Shown here piece by piece: positions 29,267-40,060 of a stretch of DNA of 52,409 bases. The DNA is from Sphaerosporella brunnea. Taxonomy: Eukaryota; Ascomycota; Pezizomycetes; Pezizales; Pyronemataceae. How positions within the stretch are numbered: position 1 is the first letter of the stretch; every line of letters begins with the position of its first letter. Under the pieces are notes generated by a model. It did no database searches. It was not told where the DNA came from and worked only from the letters and a program-made list of their open reading frames with translations. The translations under genes were made by a program, and so were the position numbers. Where the stretch lies: contig VXIS01000334.1 of NCBI GenBank assembly GCA_008704415.1, forward strand, positions 1 to 52,409, read 5' to 3'.

Positions 29267-31062
29267 CAGCCCCCCCAACCATACAAACCAGTTCAAAACT
29301 GAGACTGTACGGACTGCCAAGTTCGACAACTGCACGGTGGATTGAACCGGTTTACGTGAGCCAGTGTGAACCGGGTGAACTGCGAACCCGGGTTTGCCAT
29401 CCAACATCAGTACCCCGCTGCCACCGATGGCCCTCCCACTTCCCCCAACCAACACTGGCTCTGCCCCGTCTCCCCGGCCCAACCTCCACGAAGATCGTAG
29501 GAACAAGATGCTGGTTTAGGAGCTGGAGATTGCGGGTGCAAGATCTGGGCTGCAAACGTATATTGTAGATACATACTGGTGCCGTTAGATAGAAAAGGAC
29601 ACAACAAAGAAGAAAAACCGCACCTAATTCTCCAATCCTACGCGTGCTGTAACACCTCCAGCCACCCGTGCATGTCCTGCATCCCCCCTCCACAACGCCA
29701 CTTTTTCGAGGCGGCGCCGTCTATTAATGTTGTTCAGCTCCTCCACCGCCTCTAACGTGTCAGCATGCATGGAGTGGCGGTCCGTGATCAAAATGCGCTT
29801 GCACTCGGAGAAGAGACGCTCTGGTTCAGCGCACAGGTTCTCGCCTGTATGGAACCATTCGATCTGCTGTAGGCCCAATGTTATATGGTCAAACCATGAA
29901 TTCTGATTAACGAAGTGGCCAACAGCACCAAGAGGAGGAATATCGTTGGGTGCCGTCCAACCATCTGCGGTAATGTGCACTAGCCCCGGTGCCGAATGGA
30001 GGACCTCAATCGTCACTTTTTTTCTGGGCCTTGTATGCTTCGAGTATCCACGTTCGCAACGTAGTGGAAGAGGATGGGAGATGCTTCGCCGCATCGAGTC
30101 GTATAAAGTGGACATAGGCCCGAGAGCTATCGGACGTTGGGAATTCGAAGGATAGGTTTGGTTCGCCGCCACGCGCACCGATCAACAAGGCTCGCTAGAG
30201 CTATCCACGGCTTGCGCTGCTCAAAACGCTCACCAAGAGTGTTTAGTGTACGTCTTCATTCGATTCAAGGGAACTTGGACCGCTTGACTTTCCTGCTCCC
30301 GGCGCGTCTATCAACCCCACCGCTTTGAGCTTTTGGATGCGCTGCGTAGTCTCAACGGCCAGTTCAATGCGCCACACTTTTCGATTAATCTCTTCCTCTA
30401 CACCAGCATTTTCCTGCAGTTGTGCCGCTGCAGCACGCGTTGCGGCTGAAACTTCAAACTGCTTGGGTCGGGAGCGATCCGAGCAGAGCGAACACCGCCA
30501 GTAGGCAGCCCCATCCACATCAACCTCCTGGCCATGTGTCCATATCCACGAGGTTTTTTCCCGTTTGCGCTTGCCTCCATGTGTCGTTGGGGCACCGGTT
30601 GCTTCACGTGGGCTTGGGCTCAAGCGTGGGGCCGGAGATATTGACGCTCGGCCTTGCTGCTGCCCCCCAGGCTGCGAGGTCGCAGTTAAAGAGGTGAGAC
30701 TGCTGGTATTATCAAAAATGGAGCCCATTTCGGAGGCGCCACAGCGGGTACGTTAGGGAATGAGTGTGGAACGAATATGTGGTGCGGCCTCGGCGGAAGG
30801 TTTGCGTTAAGGCTGGCATAAGATTACGCTCCGGTCGCATGGTGGTGGGTTCAGAATGGCGTCGCGAACCCGTTTCTTTACGACAACCGGTTGACTCTTA
30901 GCTATGCCGTGTACTGGCCTTGCACGGTTCCACCGTCACCCAGCGACCGTATGACCTGGTTCCCTGCGGGCCAGAACTGCACGATCAAACAGCGAACTGT
31001 CAGTTCAAATGAACTGGTTTGCCAGTTTACCCGGTACACTGCGTATACGGTTGGGAAGTCTG
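29267..31062 (-). mobile_element. hAT-P element with decayed transposase (1,796 bp)
   Basis: The termini are CAGCCCCCCCAACCATACAA on the left and CGGTTGGGAAGTCTG on the right. Flanking 8-mers GTCATTTT (29259-29266) and GTCATTTG (31063-31070) differ at one base. Subterminal blocks (ACAAACCAGTTCAAAACTGA, AACTGTCAGTTCAAATGAAC) are shared with 37236-38435, and its termini match the ITS2 foldback MITE. The interior encodes N- and C-terminal transposase pieces on the minus strand. Confidence 0.9.
29624..30728 (-). pseudogene. hAT-P transposase relic: BED finger, first catalytic region, dimerisation domain
   Basis: From the 3' side of the element the minus strand reads a disordered start (SIFDNTSSLTSL), then a BED-type zinc finger (TSWIWTHGQEVD, YWRCSLCSDR with C-x2-C). 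After a stop or frameshift near 30240 come LVHITADGWTAPNDIPPLGA, the region around the first catalytic Asp of hAT transposases, and CAEPERLFSECKRILITDRH, the dimerisation domain, with NNINRRRRLEKVAL. The central RNase H-like portion between these two is deleted. Inactive, but its ancestry is clear. Confidence 0.85.
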
Positions 31063-32472
31063 GTCATTTGCAATCTTCTAGCCTTTGCAAGGCAGCCTCT
31101 GTAGGTCTTATGACCGTCATTTTCTATGACTTCATGTTATGACATCGTGTATTTGGCATCGTTCACTATAAAAGCTGCAGTTTTTTTCCTACCTGGATTC
31201 CGTTTCTCTTCTTTCGATACGGCCTTTGCAGCAGCCCCGATTGCATCGATTATAACCCATAATTACTGAGTGGATCAGAGATCCATTTCCGAGTATCCTC
31301 TTGGTATTTACCAAGTCCGGTACACGAATAATATCAGCTCGCAAAGATTTTACCGCGGTGACCTCAACGTCCGACCCAGTATCAACCTCGGTGCCACCAT
31401 GATAGTCCTCAACTCTGGTTTTCTGGAAAGTGGGCGCGACAAACTGCACAAAGATAGGTGACGCAAGGCGCAGACCGATGCACGGCTTCCAGCTGCTCCA
31501 TCAAAGATATTTGGCGGACGGAATTCGTGCCAGTTATTTGAGCTTTATGCATCACACTTGCGCCGTTTTGCGATGATTTTCTTGTAGATCTCCTGCTTCA
31601 CATTGTCCTGTCGTGAGTAGGACTCGGAGCAGCCGCCCGCTGGTCAACTCTATCATCGATTTGGACTCACTCCTCGCTGAGATCGCCGACATGATCAATT
31701 TCATATCCTTGACCGCCGTCTGTCAAGCTGTGACGTGGGGCCAGGGGGACATTATATGCTTGGGGGCGGACGGTGGTGGCGCAGTGTTGGTAGAGTGTGT
31801 TGAGATGGGGCTTAATGCGGTGAGAGATCACAGATCAAGCACGTCCACAAAACGAACACAATCCTATTTGAAAGCTCGAAGCAGGTCAAGCCAGGCTTGT
31901 CATCGTTTGAGCCGTCTCAAGCTCCAAATTCGACGGATCGAGTCCGCTCTAAATCGGGACTCACGTTGTTCACGCGTGACGGCTCGGCTCGCGTACCTCA
32001 CTATCTCGTCATATCGCAAGGTTATCAAACGAACGGATTGCGGGTTGCTTAGCTGATGATGCGATGAAGCTTGTTGCGCACTAACTCAAAAACTTTGGGG
32101 CAGGTCACCATGGTGGGGTTGCGCGGCTGCCTGATCACGGCGTGTGAACAAATGCCGGTATTAAGTGCTGTCCAAAGCCCCAGTGTCAGAATTGTAGATT
32201 CTCGCAAACGACCTTCCATAGCCATTAGAAAATCGATCATGGCCACATGCTCATATCAAGGTGTTTACAGGACAGGTTGAGATTTTTCAACCCGGAAAAT
32301 TCAAGGGCTCCAAGCAGTTGGCCTTGACAAAGGGGCGTTCGTGCTCATCGTTAAAGCATATGACGGTGTAGGGCAAAGTTTTCAGCATTTTGGTTGCTCA
32401 CCTCGCATATCTTGTTGTCCACTTTGTTGTTTGTCAATTCGGACCGTCTTGACAGAGCTGGCACCAGGTCAT
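31063..32472. other. Coding-like relic region (minus strand) with a hAT-Y fragment
   Basis: The minus strand holds stretches that look like exons: VEDYHGGTEVDTGSDVEVTA (about 31260-31430), SYSRQDNVKQEIYKKIIAKR (about 31560-31640) and SICSHAVI-like sequence at 32050-32240. No domain is recognised, and frames are broken, so I do not define a gene. About 31800-31900 resembles the hAT-Y left subterminal block in reverse ('cacaaaacgaacacaatcct'). A TATAAAAG lies at about 31166. Confidence 0.35.
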
Positions 32473-33009
32473 CAGGACTGCCAATAGACCGGCCAGTTCG
32501 GCTTTCGGTGCGATCTGAACCCGTTTGAATTGAACGGGCTTTCGAAATTGAAGCTCGTTTGGACCAGGCATTATAGTCCGAGATCCAGGTGCCCACGGGC
32601 GCCGGATAGGGAAAGTTCACGTGATATGTGGGCGTCCGCCGGGCCCGCCAGGCACCCGAACTATCTACCGTTGCTTTAAATAACAAAAGAACCTGAACTA
32701 TGCCCTGACATTCCGCTCTCGCTCCACCCAACATGCGCCGCTTATTCCATCTCCGCCGCCCGTGTTTCTAAATCGCACAACATACGGTCAGGGATGTGGC
32801 GGATTTAGTCACTTAGACTGATCCGCGATTCCCCGATGATCAGCATGATCGACATACCTGCAGACCGGCGCCCCCCGGCGCCTGTCAGACATCCAGGCTT
32901 CGAAAATCTCGCCCGGAACCTATCCGACAAGGGTGACACGCAGCCCGACCCGGCCCACTTTGTGGGGCCCCATTTGCCCCACGGGCCGGCCGGTCTATTG
33001 GCACCCCTG
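32473..33009 (-). mobile_element. hAT-Z element, copy 6 (537 bp) with TSD
   Basis: It begins CAGGACTGCCAATAGACCGG and ends CCGGTCTATTGGCACCCCTG, with perfect 8-bp duplications CAGGTCAT at 32465-32472 and 33010-33017. It is reverse oriented and non-coding, with the family's GGTGCCTGGCGGGC and TTTCGAAATTG-type blocks. Confidence 0.93.
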
Positions 33010-34561
33010 CAGGTCATCTCCCAATCAAAAAGGTAAAGTCCGTCCCATGCCATGTGGGCGAGCGCTATGTTGTAGAGAAAGTTCAACTGTAATTCCTGTT
33101 GATCAATGATAGTCTCAGCGGCCTTCAGGCTAAACCCCGTGAAGGTTCTGTTCAATCAAAACCTATCTCATTCCCTAGTGCGCTGGTGTTTCCGAGCAAG
33201 TCACCGGGCACTACTGGGGCCATCATGTTTGAGCTTGTGTAATTGAATCAGCAATCGTTTCAAGGAGATGGGAAGTGTTCAGGCGTCTCACGGAGACGGC
33301 TGCAAGCCGGCAGCTCGCGTTGCTTTTCCACTACCTATGCAACTCACACACGCGGTTCAGAGCTGAGCCGTGTTCGACGGAGACGGCGGTGCTTGTTGAA
33401 TGTCGGGGTTTTTGTCGTGGTTCGCACGTCGTGTTTTTCGTAGTTGTAGCCTTCGTGGTCTTTATATGCAGAATGCGTCAGATTCACTACCCCATGGTGA
33501 CGGTTGCAATACTCCCCTGCTCGTCCTGCTGAGTCGCGTTCTGGTTCGTTCCACCACCCCCCCCCCTCCTCCCCCGGTCTCACCCTCCGTGTTCGCTGGG
33601 TTTTAGGTCAGCGTCTCCGCAAGCCAATATATTGCAACGACGTTCAATCACCCTAACCCTCGCAAGGGGCAAGATCGCGAGGGAAAGTTGCGCAAGCTCT
33701 AGGACAAACTATTAACGGCGGTTGTCGCAATATATCGCCAGTATTTTTCTGCTGGCAGTCGACTTTCCTAGTCAGGCTTCCACGTGTCTGCCTTACGTTG
33801 ACTCACGGTTGCGTGCACCCCATTCAGGCAAAAGCAAATGAGGCAATTCCCAGCCGGCGGTGATGCGCAATGTCCTCCGCTGCCAAAGCGCTCATCATCA
33901 TCCAGCGGATGACCGTCGTGTTGCGGATTGACCAGGAGGAATTTGAGAGCGGTGAGACCGGGAAAAAGCGGACGCCTCGGGAAATGGAATGCCGCAGTCG
34001 TGGAAATGGCCCAGAGACCAGGTAGAATGGGCTTCGACTGTCCGTGGCGGTGTAGGCGCGTCCAGACCGCGCAGTTTTGTTTTCGGCAGACAATGTATGT
34101 AAGTCAACCGGGATCTACCTCAAAATCGACGACGAATCCGGTTTAGGAAGTGAATTTGACGATGCCCACATTTTGGCTTGTGCTCTGCTTCCAATAAGGT
34201 CACATGAGAACATGAGAGATCAACTCGGGAGCGCGGGGGCGCGGGTATGCTGCATACCACTATTTATATAGAGCAAAGTGAGCCGCAGCGGTGGCGCAAC
34301 ACCCTGGCTCAACAGGGAAAACTCGAACATTTACCCTACCAGAGGCTGATCGATTAGCTGTGATTGCGCCGCGCATTGTGGACCGTGGAGGACCTTGAGT
34401 GACGATACTGCGGAGCGACTACGCTGCCGTAGACCTTGCTAGATTTGTCGATAGTTGTGGAATGGAATGGAATGGTATTTATTCGTACGCAAACTGCTCC
34501 CTCACTGAACCCCGTAATGAGTGAGCAACAGTGCGGCAGTTGGAAGCACCTTTCACGGAGG
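33010..34561. other. Gene-free stretch, nothing firmly recognised
   Basis: A C-rich run (about 33554-33582) and a TGGAA/ATGGA triplication near 34460 are low-complexity features. Open frames on both strands between 33.8 and 34.3 kb show no recognisable domain and no partner in the window. Confidence 0.4.
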
Positions 34562-34933
34562 ACCGCTGCGTCCAGGCCTATGCGATAAAGGTGTGCAGAC
34601 ACAGATGTTTTCAGTGTCTATGAGACAGCAGAAAGTGCAGTTGCTGCCATCAACATGACAAGCACAAGGACGTCAAGCTCCCAAATGTCGATGCCCTCTC
34701 CAAACTCATGCGAGAGAACATTCGTGCTTATGCTAGCTGCCTGGAGCACCGCTGCGTCCAGGCCTATGCGATAAAGCTGTGCAGACACAGATGTTTTCAG
34801 TGTCTATGAGAGAGCTGAAAGGGCACTTGCTGTCATCAACATGATAAGCACAAGGACGTCAAGCTCCCGAATATCAATGCCCTCTCCAGACTCATGCGAG
34901 AAAACATTCGTGCTTACGCTAGGTGCCTGGAGC
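34562..34933 (+). repeat. 186-bp direct tandem duplication in coding-like sequence
   Basis: Two copies (34562-34747 and 34748-34933) are about 93% alike by eye. The period, 186, is a multiple of three. The plus-strand frame reads KDVKLPNVDALSKLMRENIR in the first and KDVKLPNINALSRLMRENIR in the second. Most differences are conservative, which suggests that the duplicated DNA was once coding. A TGA falls in each unit in this frame (after HRCFQCL). The second copy continues RRWSTTIWVRPYDSKYVLFR to a stop near 35013. The family is not recognised. Confidence 0.6.
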
Positions 34934-35444
34934 AACGCACACGCCGCTGGAGTACCACTATTTGGGTGCGCCCGTATGACTCAAAGTATGTTTTATTTCG
35001 TCGCCAGACATATTAGGGCGGGTTTGCTGGCGCGGATCAAAGCCTGGGAACAAGGAACTATAAACTGACAGATATATATTGGCCGCCGCTGGGATGTGCC
35101 TCAGCCTGACTCGTTGCCGTAAGAGCTGTGGAAGCAGGAGAAATGCTGGCCAGAGTAGAGCTTACGGGAAAATGTTTATTTGATCAAGGAATGTTGTATC
35201 TCGCGTCCTGAAAGAAAGTGCAAGCATTTCCGGGATCTGCTCAACCGTCTGCCTCCCCCACTTCGCTCATGGGTCCCCAAATACAACCGTGAAAATTCAT
35301 CACCTGTAGAAAGGGACTGTACGCATCTTTCACCTATTGGGTGCTCTTGTGCACATTATGCAGCATATCATCGGCGTGTTGACATTCCTCGAGCCGGTTA
35401 TCCAACATCTCAGTATTTTGCGCGTCGCCGCGCCACCGGCGACA
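34934..35444. other. Stretch after the tandem duplication, no gene assigned
   Basis: Plus-strand frames here (for example KHFRDLLNRLPPPLRSWVPK at about 35225-35285) look mildly coding-like and may be more of the gene relic that contains the 186-bp duplication. I cannot join them into one reading frame. Confidence 0.35.
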
Positions 35445-35452
35445 GTTAGAAA

Positions 35453-35898
35453 TAGTGATGCAGATGAGACTTAGGCTCATATCTCATGAGACCGGGTTGG
35501 CCACGAGACGAGACGTCTCGAGACGAAGGCCAGTCTCGCCTCGAGACTTCTCGACACTGTTAAGAACTTAGGTAGTGAGGCGTTAGTCATGCTCACGGCG
35601 AGGCGGCGAAAGTTGTTGATTTTCGTCGCACCCACGGCCGACCTCAGTGGTTCAAAATATCCGACCCTTCATCTTCAACTCCCGTACTACTCCATGTTGC
35701 TCGCCTCCCTGCACAAATTGAGCGAGACAGAAGAGAATGATGGCCTAATCATATCTTATCACCCGTGCATAGATAGTCTCGAGACGTCTCATGAGACCAG
35801 AGAGAAGTCTCATATCTCATGAGACCCGGTTGGCCGAGAAACGAGACGTCTCGAGACTAAGGTCGGTCTCGTCTCGAGACGTCTCATGTACATCGCTA
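35453..35898. mobile_element. hAT-G MITE rich in GAGACG motifs (446 bp) with TSD
   Basis: It begins TAGTGATGCAGATGAGAC and ends GTCTCATGTACATCGCTA, with perfect 8-bp duplications GTTAGAAA at 35445-35452 and 35899-35906. Near both ends the palindromic motif CGAGACGTCTCG and TCTCATGAGAC recur several times, as subterminal repeats would. The middle (~200 bp) is unique and non-coding as far as I can see. Confidence 0.94.
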
Positions 35899-35906
35899 GT
35901 TAGAAA

Positions 35907-37235
35907 GCGGCCAAGCGCACGCAGGGAGCTGAGGATACTTCTTCGAGCGGCAAGGGCTGCATGACTTTTGATTGTGATACTGAGAGGACGATGTTTGGTC
36001 CGATGGGATAATAATAGGCGATTACACCTGATGCAGTTGATGTTGGATAACATCTGATACGGTCTGGCATCTCACCTCCCATCACTGCAAAGAGTTGCAG
36101 TACTATTTGAATAAAAGGGGTCTCCGTCGCACACTGTCTCAGTAAGCTGTCTCATCTGCTGATAGGCCGATAAACAAAATCTTTCACAACTTTCAACTTG
36201 CCACCGCGCGCCACTGCCGGCAGTGTTACAGCCAGCCCAACAAAACACCACTAAAACACAACGCAGAAGGCTCCGAACGTTGAACCTACGCGTCAGTACG
36301 TCCAGTCTGGCCTACCTACCAGAACCGGCGCCACCTTCATGACAGGTGCCCCACCGCCTCCCATGCCAAGCGTGGCTTCTGTGCGAAACGTCAGCTCACG
36401 TTGAACCATGAGTCGCTCACCGACACCCAGAGAAGCGCCTGCTCCCAACGCGAAAAGGCGCCAGGTGCGCCAACCGCGGAGGGAATCATGTTGCCGGTAG
36501 CACAGACGAAGGCTGCCGGAGTTGCACGCTTTACACATGTGGCACTGTAGTCCGCATCTGACCATAAGTTCGAACCTGCCGACGAAATCAAAGCACCTGT
36601 GGTTTGCTCCTAACGTTGCTATCCGCGCTTCTGTTCAGGAAGATAAGATGCGTGACGCCGACCCACAACGCCATACTTAATGTCGCTACAACTGAAAGCA
36701 CCAGAACTCAACTGTGGCAAGAATCGCCGGATTGGGCTGCAACAAGGTGCAGGGCTTGTAATAGTCCAAGAAGCACCGGGTGTTCATGGGTGGGTGGCAA
36801 CAACCCAGGTTTTGATTATTTATTGTTGGAATGACGGCGTACGGGTTGTGTCGGGAGATACAAAATGGGTAATAATCGACGTCAGCAGGCAATCGCAATG
36901 CGCATAGCTGCTCGATGCCCAAGTTCCCCAGAGCATCTATTCTAGGAAGGCTTGATCAACACACGCGACTTGCGACACGTCGGCGACGACGAAAAAACTC
37001 ATTGGCAGACAGGCCAACAAATACACGGTGTTATCTTCATGGCTTTTGCGACGATGGAGCTTGCGCCCCACAACTTGGCGACCCCGCACACGCTACTATT
37101 GCCGGCCACGAAGCTACCTGGTGGGAAGTAGAAACACGGGCAAAGTCTGATGAACCTTGCTACCCGGTCGGGAAGTCAATCGCTCAACACTGAACGAAGC
37201 CATCGAACAGAAGCAATGGACGCCCAGTGCTTGTG
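35907..37235. other. Unassigned region with weak coding-like stretches
   Basis: The plus strand at about 36300-36690 contains RSPTPREAPAPNAKRRQVRQ and KHLWFAPNVAIRASVQEDKM in different frames, which hints at a decayed gene. Another run at about 36950-37130 reads NTRDLRHVGDDEKTHWQTGQ. No domain, repeat partner or clear exon structure was found, so I do not call a gene. Confidence 0.35.
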
Positions 37236-37377
37236 AAGACCTCCCAACCGTACAAACCAGTTCAAAACTGAGACAATAACGGACTGTACGGACTGCGAAG
37301 TTCGAGAATTGCATGGTGGATCGAACCAGTTTACGTGAGACAGTTTGAACCGGGTGAACTGCGAAAACTGGTTTGCC

Positions 37378-37500
37378 ATACAAGAGCCGCTCCCCCATCC
37401 CCGCGGCCACCTGTGGCCCTCCATCCACCCCGCCACGTCCGGCCTACGCCACTGTGCCCCACCCGCCCGCGCCCCGACCCGTCCCCCGTGCACAGCATTA
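37378..37500. mobile_element. GC-rich MITE remnant inside hAT-P
   Basis: A C-rich block ends CGACCCGTCCCCCGTGCACA then GCATTA, matching the terminal sequence of the GC-rich MITE family with one change. The opposite end is not identifiable, so the left limit is approximate. Confidence 0.55.
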
Positions 37501-37547
37501 CCCCCAGCCACCCGTGAATGTCCTCCCCTCCCCCACAACGCCACGTT

Positions 37548-38129
37548 CTAGAGGCGGCGCCGCCTATTAAAGCTCTTCAGCCCCTCCACCGCCTCCAACT
37601 GGTCGGCATGCATGGAATGGCGGTCCGTGGTCAAAATGCGCTTGCACCCGGAGAAGAGACGCTCTGGTTCAACACTCATGGCCGGAATGGAGAGGAAATA
37701 AACGGCCATGCGATGGAGGTTGGGGAATCTTTGGCACTGGCGGGGATCGCACCACCACGCCATGGCCGCCGGCGCATCCTCGACTGATGTCTCCGGACCC
37801 ATTGGGCAATAGTCTTCGTAATCATCTGGAGCAACTTGGTATTCATCTGGAGGAACACCCCCCGATGCTGTAGAGCTGGATGATAACCAGAGTTCAAACG
37901 CGTTCAAGTGGTTGGCTTGATTATCCATACAGCGATTGAGGGCGGGGAACAACAGTCCACACCAGGTTTTTTCCCGTTTGCCATGTGTTCTTGAGGTACC
38001 AGCTGCTGCTGCTTCGCGGGTGCTTGGACTCAATTTTGGGGCCGGAGATTTCGACGGTTGGCTTTGCTGCCGCCCCGCAGTCTGCGAAATCGCGGTTAAA
38101 GAGCTCGTATCATCGAAAATGGAACTCAT
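37548..38129 (-). CDS. hAT-P deletion-derivative ORF (193 aa): transposase N-terminus joined to dimerisation domain
   Basis: One uninterrupted frame starts SSIFDDTSSLTAISQTAGRQ, the same disordered N-terminus as the copy at 30.7 kb, up to THGKREKTW where the BED finger would begin. It then jumps to the C-terminal part: CMDNQANHLNAFELWL, RFPNLHRMAVYFLSIPAMSV, EPERLFSGCKRILTTDRHSM, HADQLEAVEGLKSFNRRRRL. The BED finger and catalytic core are deleted, yet the frame is kept. In the hAT family the C-terminal region mediates multimerisation. A dimerisation-only protein could act as a dominant inhibitor, but that is inference. It may equally be an accidental survivor. Confidence 0.65.
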   Translation of the reverse strand: MSSIFDDTSSLTAISQTAGRQQSQPSKSPAPKLSPSTREAAAAGTSRTHGKREKTWCGLLFPALNRCMDNQANHLNAFELWLSSSSTASGGVPPDEYQVAPDDYEDYCPMGPETSVEDAPAAMAWWCDPRQCQRFPNLHRMAVYFLSIPAMSVEPERLFSGCKRILTTDRHSMHADQLEAVEGLKSFNRRRRL

Positions 38130-38688
38130 TTTGGAGGGAAGGAGTGTGGAACGGATATGTGGCGGGGCCCCGGCGGAAGGTTTCCACTCAGGCTGACATA
38201 AGGTTACGCTCCGGTCGTGGGTTCAGAATGACGTCACAAACTGGTTTCTTTACATCAACCGGTTTACCTTTTAGCTATGCAGTGAACTGCCGTTGCCCGG
38301 TTCCACCGTCACCCAGGGACCGTATGACCTGGTTCCCCGCGGGCCAGAACTGCACGGTCAAACATCGAACTGTCAGTTCAAATGAACTTGTTTGCCAGCT
38401 TACCCGGTAAACTGCCTATACGGATGGGAGGTCTGGCTTGATGGCAGCAGCCCAGCAGCACAGCTGAATGGGTACAGTAAACGGACATGCTCGACGGGTA
38501 TGCTCGGAGGTTACAATCACCGTCAGATCTAAGCGATGGTAGAGAAAGCAGTACCGCCAGATGCGTCAGCAAGGTTGAAATTGCAGTGAATGCCCCGTCA
38601 GGAGACGCTATTGAAACCAATACTGGCTTCTCCGTGCTACCCAGTTTTGTTGCTTGGCAACATCGCCTTGATAGAGATGGAAGCTGAC

Positions 38689-39874
38689 TAGTGTTGCCCA
38701 TGGCCTGTGACTGGTTGGCAACGCTTGACTGTGTACACCAAAAATGCGTGACCTAAGTTATATCTTGGTTCATGACTGCCGTTCATACGTCTGAATAGAG
38801 GTCCCCACCATGGACAGCGAGGCGCCAATGGCGCAGGCGTGAGCAGCCGTGACGGTGATGCCAATGAGACTGCAATCCCCAGCGTACAGTGGGAGGTTTA
38901 TGTCTTGTGAAGAATAAAGACCGCCTCAACCCGCTACTTGTAAGGGCTCAGTGTGTTTTCATCAATTTGTCCATTTTAGTCCTATCCATGTCCGCCTGCT
39001 AGGTACTTGATCAGTGCCTTCAGAACTTGGGGGTAGTCCCCAAGGCCATATCCTCGATGGAGTCATTTGCTGCAGCCGAGCCCTCTTCCTCCAGCCCGAT
39101 TCTCCAGCCCGCCGCCGCCACCGAGATTCCCGCCGATGGGATTGCCGAGGACACCACTGCGCCAGCTGCTATATATATAAGGACGAGTCCAGCTTCGTTA
39201 GAGTGATGCTTAGCCGACCACAGACAATGGTTCCAAAAGGTGGCCCAAGAAAGAAGCGTTGCGCTCATATATACTTGTGTTTCTTCATGGCCCCGCCAGG
39301 CGGACGATCCTAGAGTTGGAATGCCCACCACGGGTGGCAGCATTTGAAGCTGACCCGGAACCGGCTATGGGGAACATTAACATTGGCTGCAGGTTGTCGA
39401 TGCGCGATTGCTGCTCAGTGATGCCGAAAACCTAGCAGAAAACATATGTTGTCAGAGTAGGCCTTACAACATTGAGTGTTTATAGGTCCGACTGCTTTCA
39501 ACCTCATATCAAAAAGCCCCCATGGCCCAGTGGTATGAACTGCCGGGTAGGACTGGTACCCCTTCACAGCTGGGGTGCCCCGGTTCGAGTCCTGGGGCTT
39601 CCTCGCCGCCTCATACACGACTGGGAGCGGAAGGTTTTTGCTGCTCTCCTCTTTGCGTATATTTTATTGCCTAAGCACCTGGAATTTTGTATTAATTTTC
39701 TTATGCATTTCGTTTATTTTCTTTGTCGCTTGGTTGAGAGCGGAGGTGTGGAGTTGAATGGTGGGTTACTGAGTGTCGTTTGTAGTATAAGACAAAAGTT
39801 ACGAACGATGTCATGACTAATGACCAAGGTTACTGAATATAACATGGACGTAACTCCGTTCGTGGGCAGCACTA
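38689..39874. mobile_element. hAT-T element copy 3 (1,186 bp, tRNA-bearing) with TSD
   Basis: The left end is TAGTGTTGCCCATGGCCTG and the right end CGTTCGTGGGCAGCACTA, with perfect 8-bp duplications AAGCTGAC at 38681-38688 and 39875-39882. This is the uninterrupted form of the family. It contains the 'aggtacttgatcagtgcctt' block, CTCATATA (the hAT-Z target site in copy 2, here empty) and the tRNA-like block. Confidence 0.95.
39514..39601 (+). other. tRNA-like / SINE-like block in hAT-T copy 3
   Basis: It has an intact A-box (TGGCCCAGTGG) and B-box (GGTTCGAGTCC), in the same place and orientation as in copies 1 and 2. It is conserved better than the surrounding sequence. Confidence 0.72.
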
Positions 39875-40060
39875 AAGCTGACAGAGCAATTGGGCTATCT
39901 TTTGTGCACGATGTTATGTGGGTTGTTTAAGGCGCAAACGTCGATGAAGTCACCCAGCAACTCAACAAACGTGCTGCCAAATCGTTGTGCTGGGCCGAAG
40001 AAAACGGGCTCCGCTTAGAGTAGGATACGACCAAGGCCCTCCGCTTCCCCATGCGCCAAC

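Larger units (their letters stand above)
37236..38435 (-). mobile_element. hAT-P element, internally deleted (1,200 bp)
   Basis: The left terminus AAGACCTCCCAACCGTAC has one change from consensus, and the right terminus is CGGATGGGAGGTCTG. The flanks GCTTGTGA and GCTTGATG share only their first five bases, so the duplication is decayed or the boundary is off by a base. Subterminal blocks match 29267-31062. It contains a GC-rich MITE remnant and an open transposase-derived frame. Confidence 0.85.
38600..40060 (+). pseudogene. LINE reverse transcriptase relic, split by hAT-T copy 3
   Basis: After hAT-T the plus strand reads ADRAIGLSFVHDVMWVV, then NVDEVTQQLNKRAAKSLCWA and EENGLRLE. This is the catalytic FxDD region and following helix of Tad-like fungal LINE RTs, with the first catalytic Asp replaced (FVHD for FVDD). 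Before hAT-T, LLLGNIALIEM leads in the same frame into the AAGCTGAC target. The two flanks therefore join, with one duplication removed. A TAA and a TAG interrupt the frame downstream. Only this fragment of the RT is recognisable. Confidence 0.72.

Noticed and set aside
33640..33665. Telomeric repeat (CCCTAA)n
   Set aside because: Only one CCCTAACCCT occurrence is present, so no array exists.
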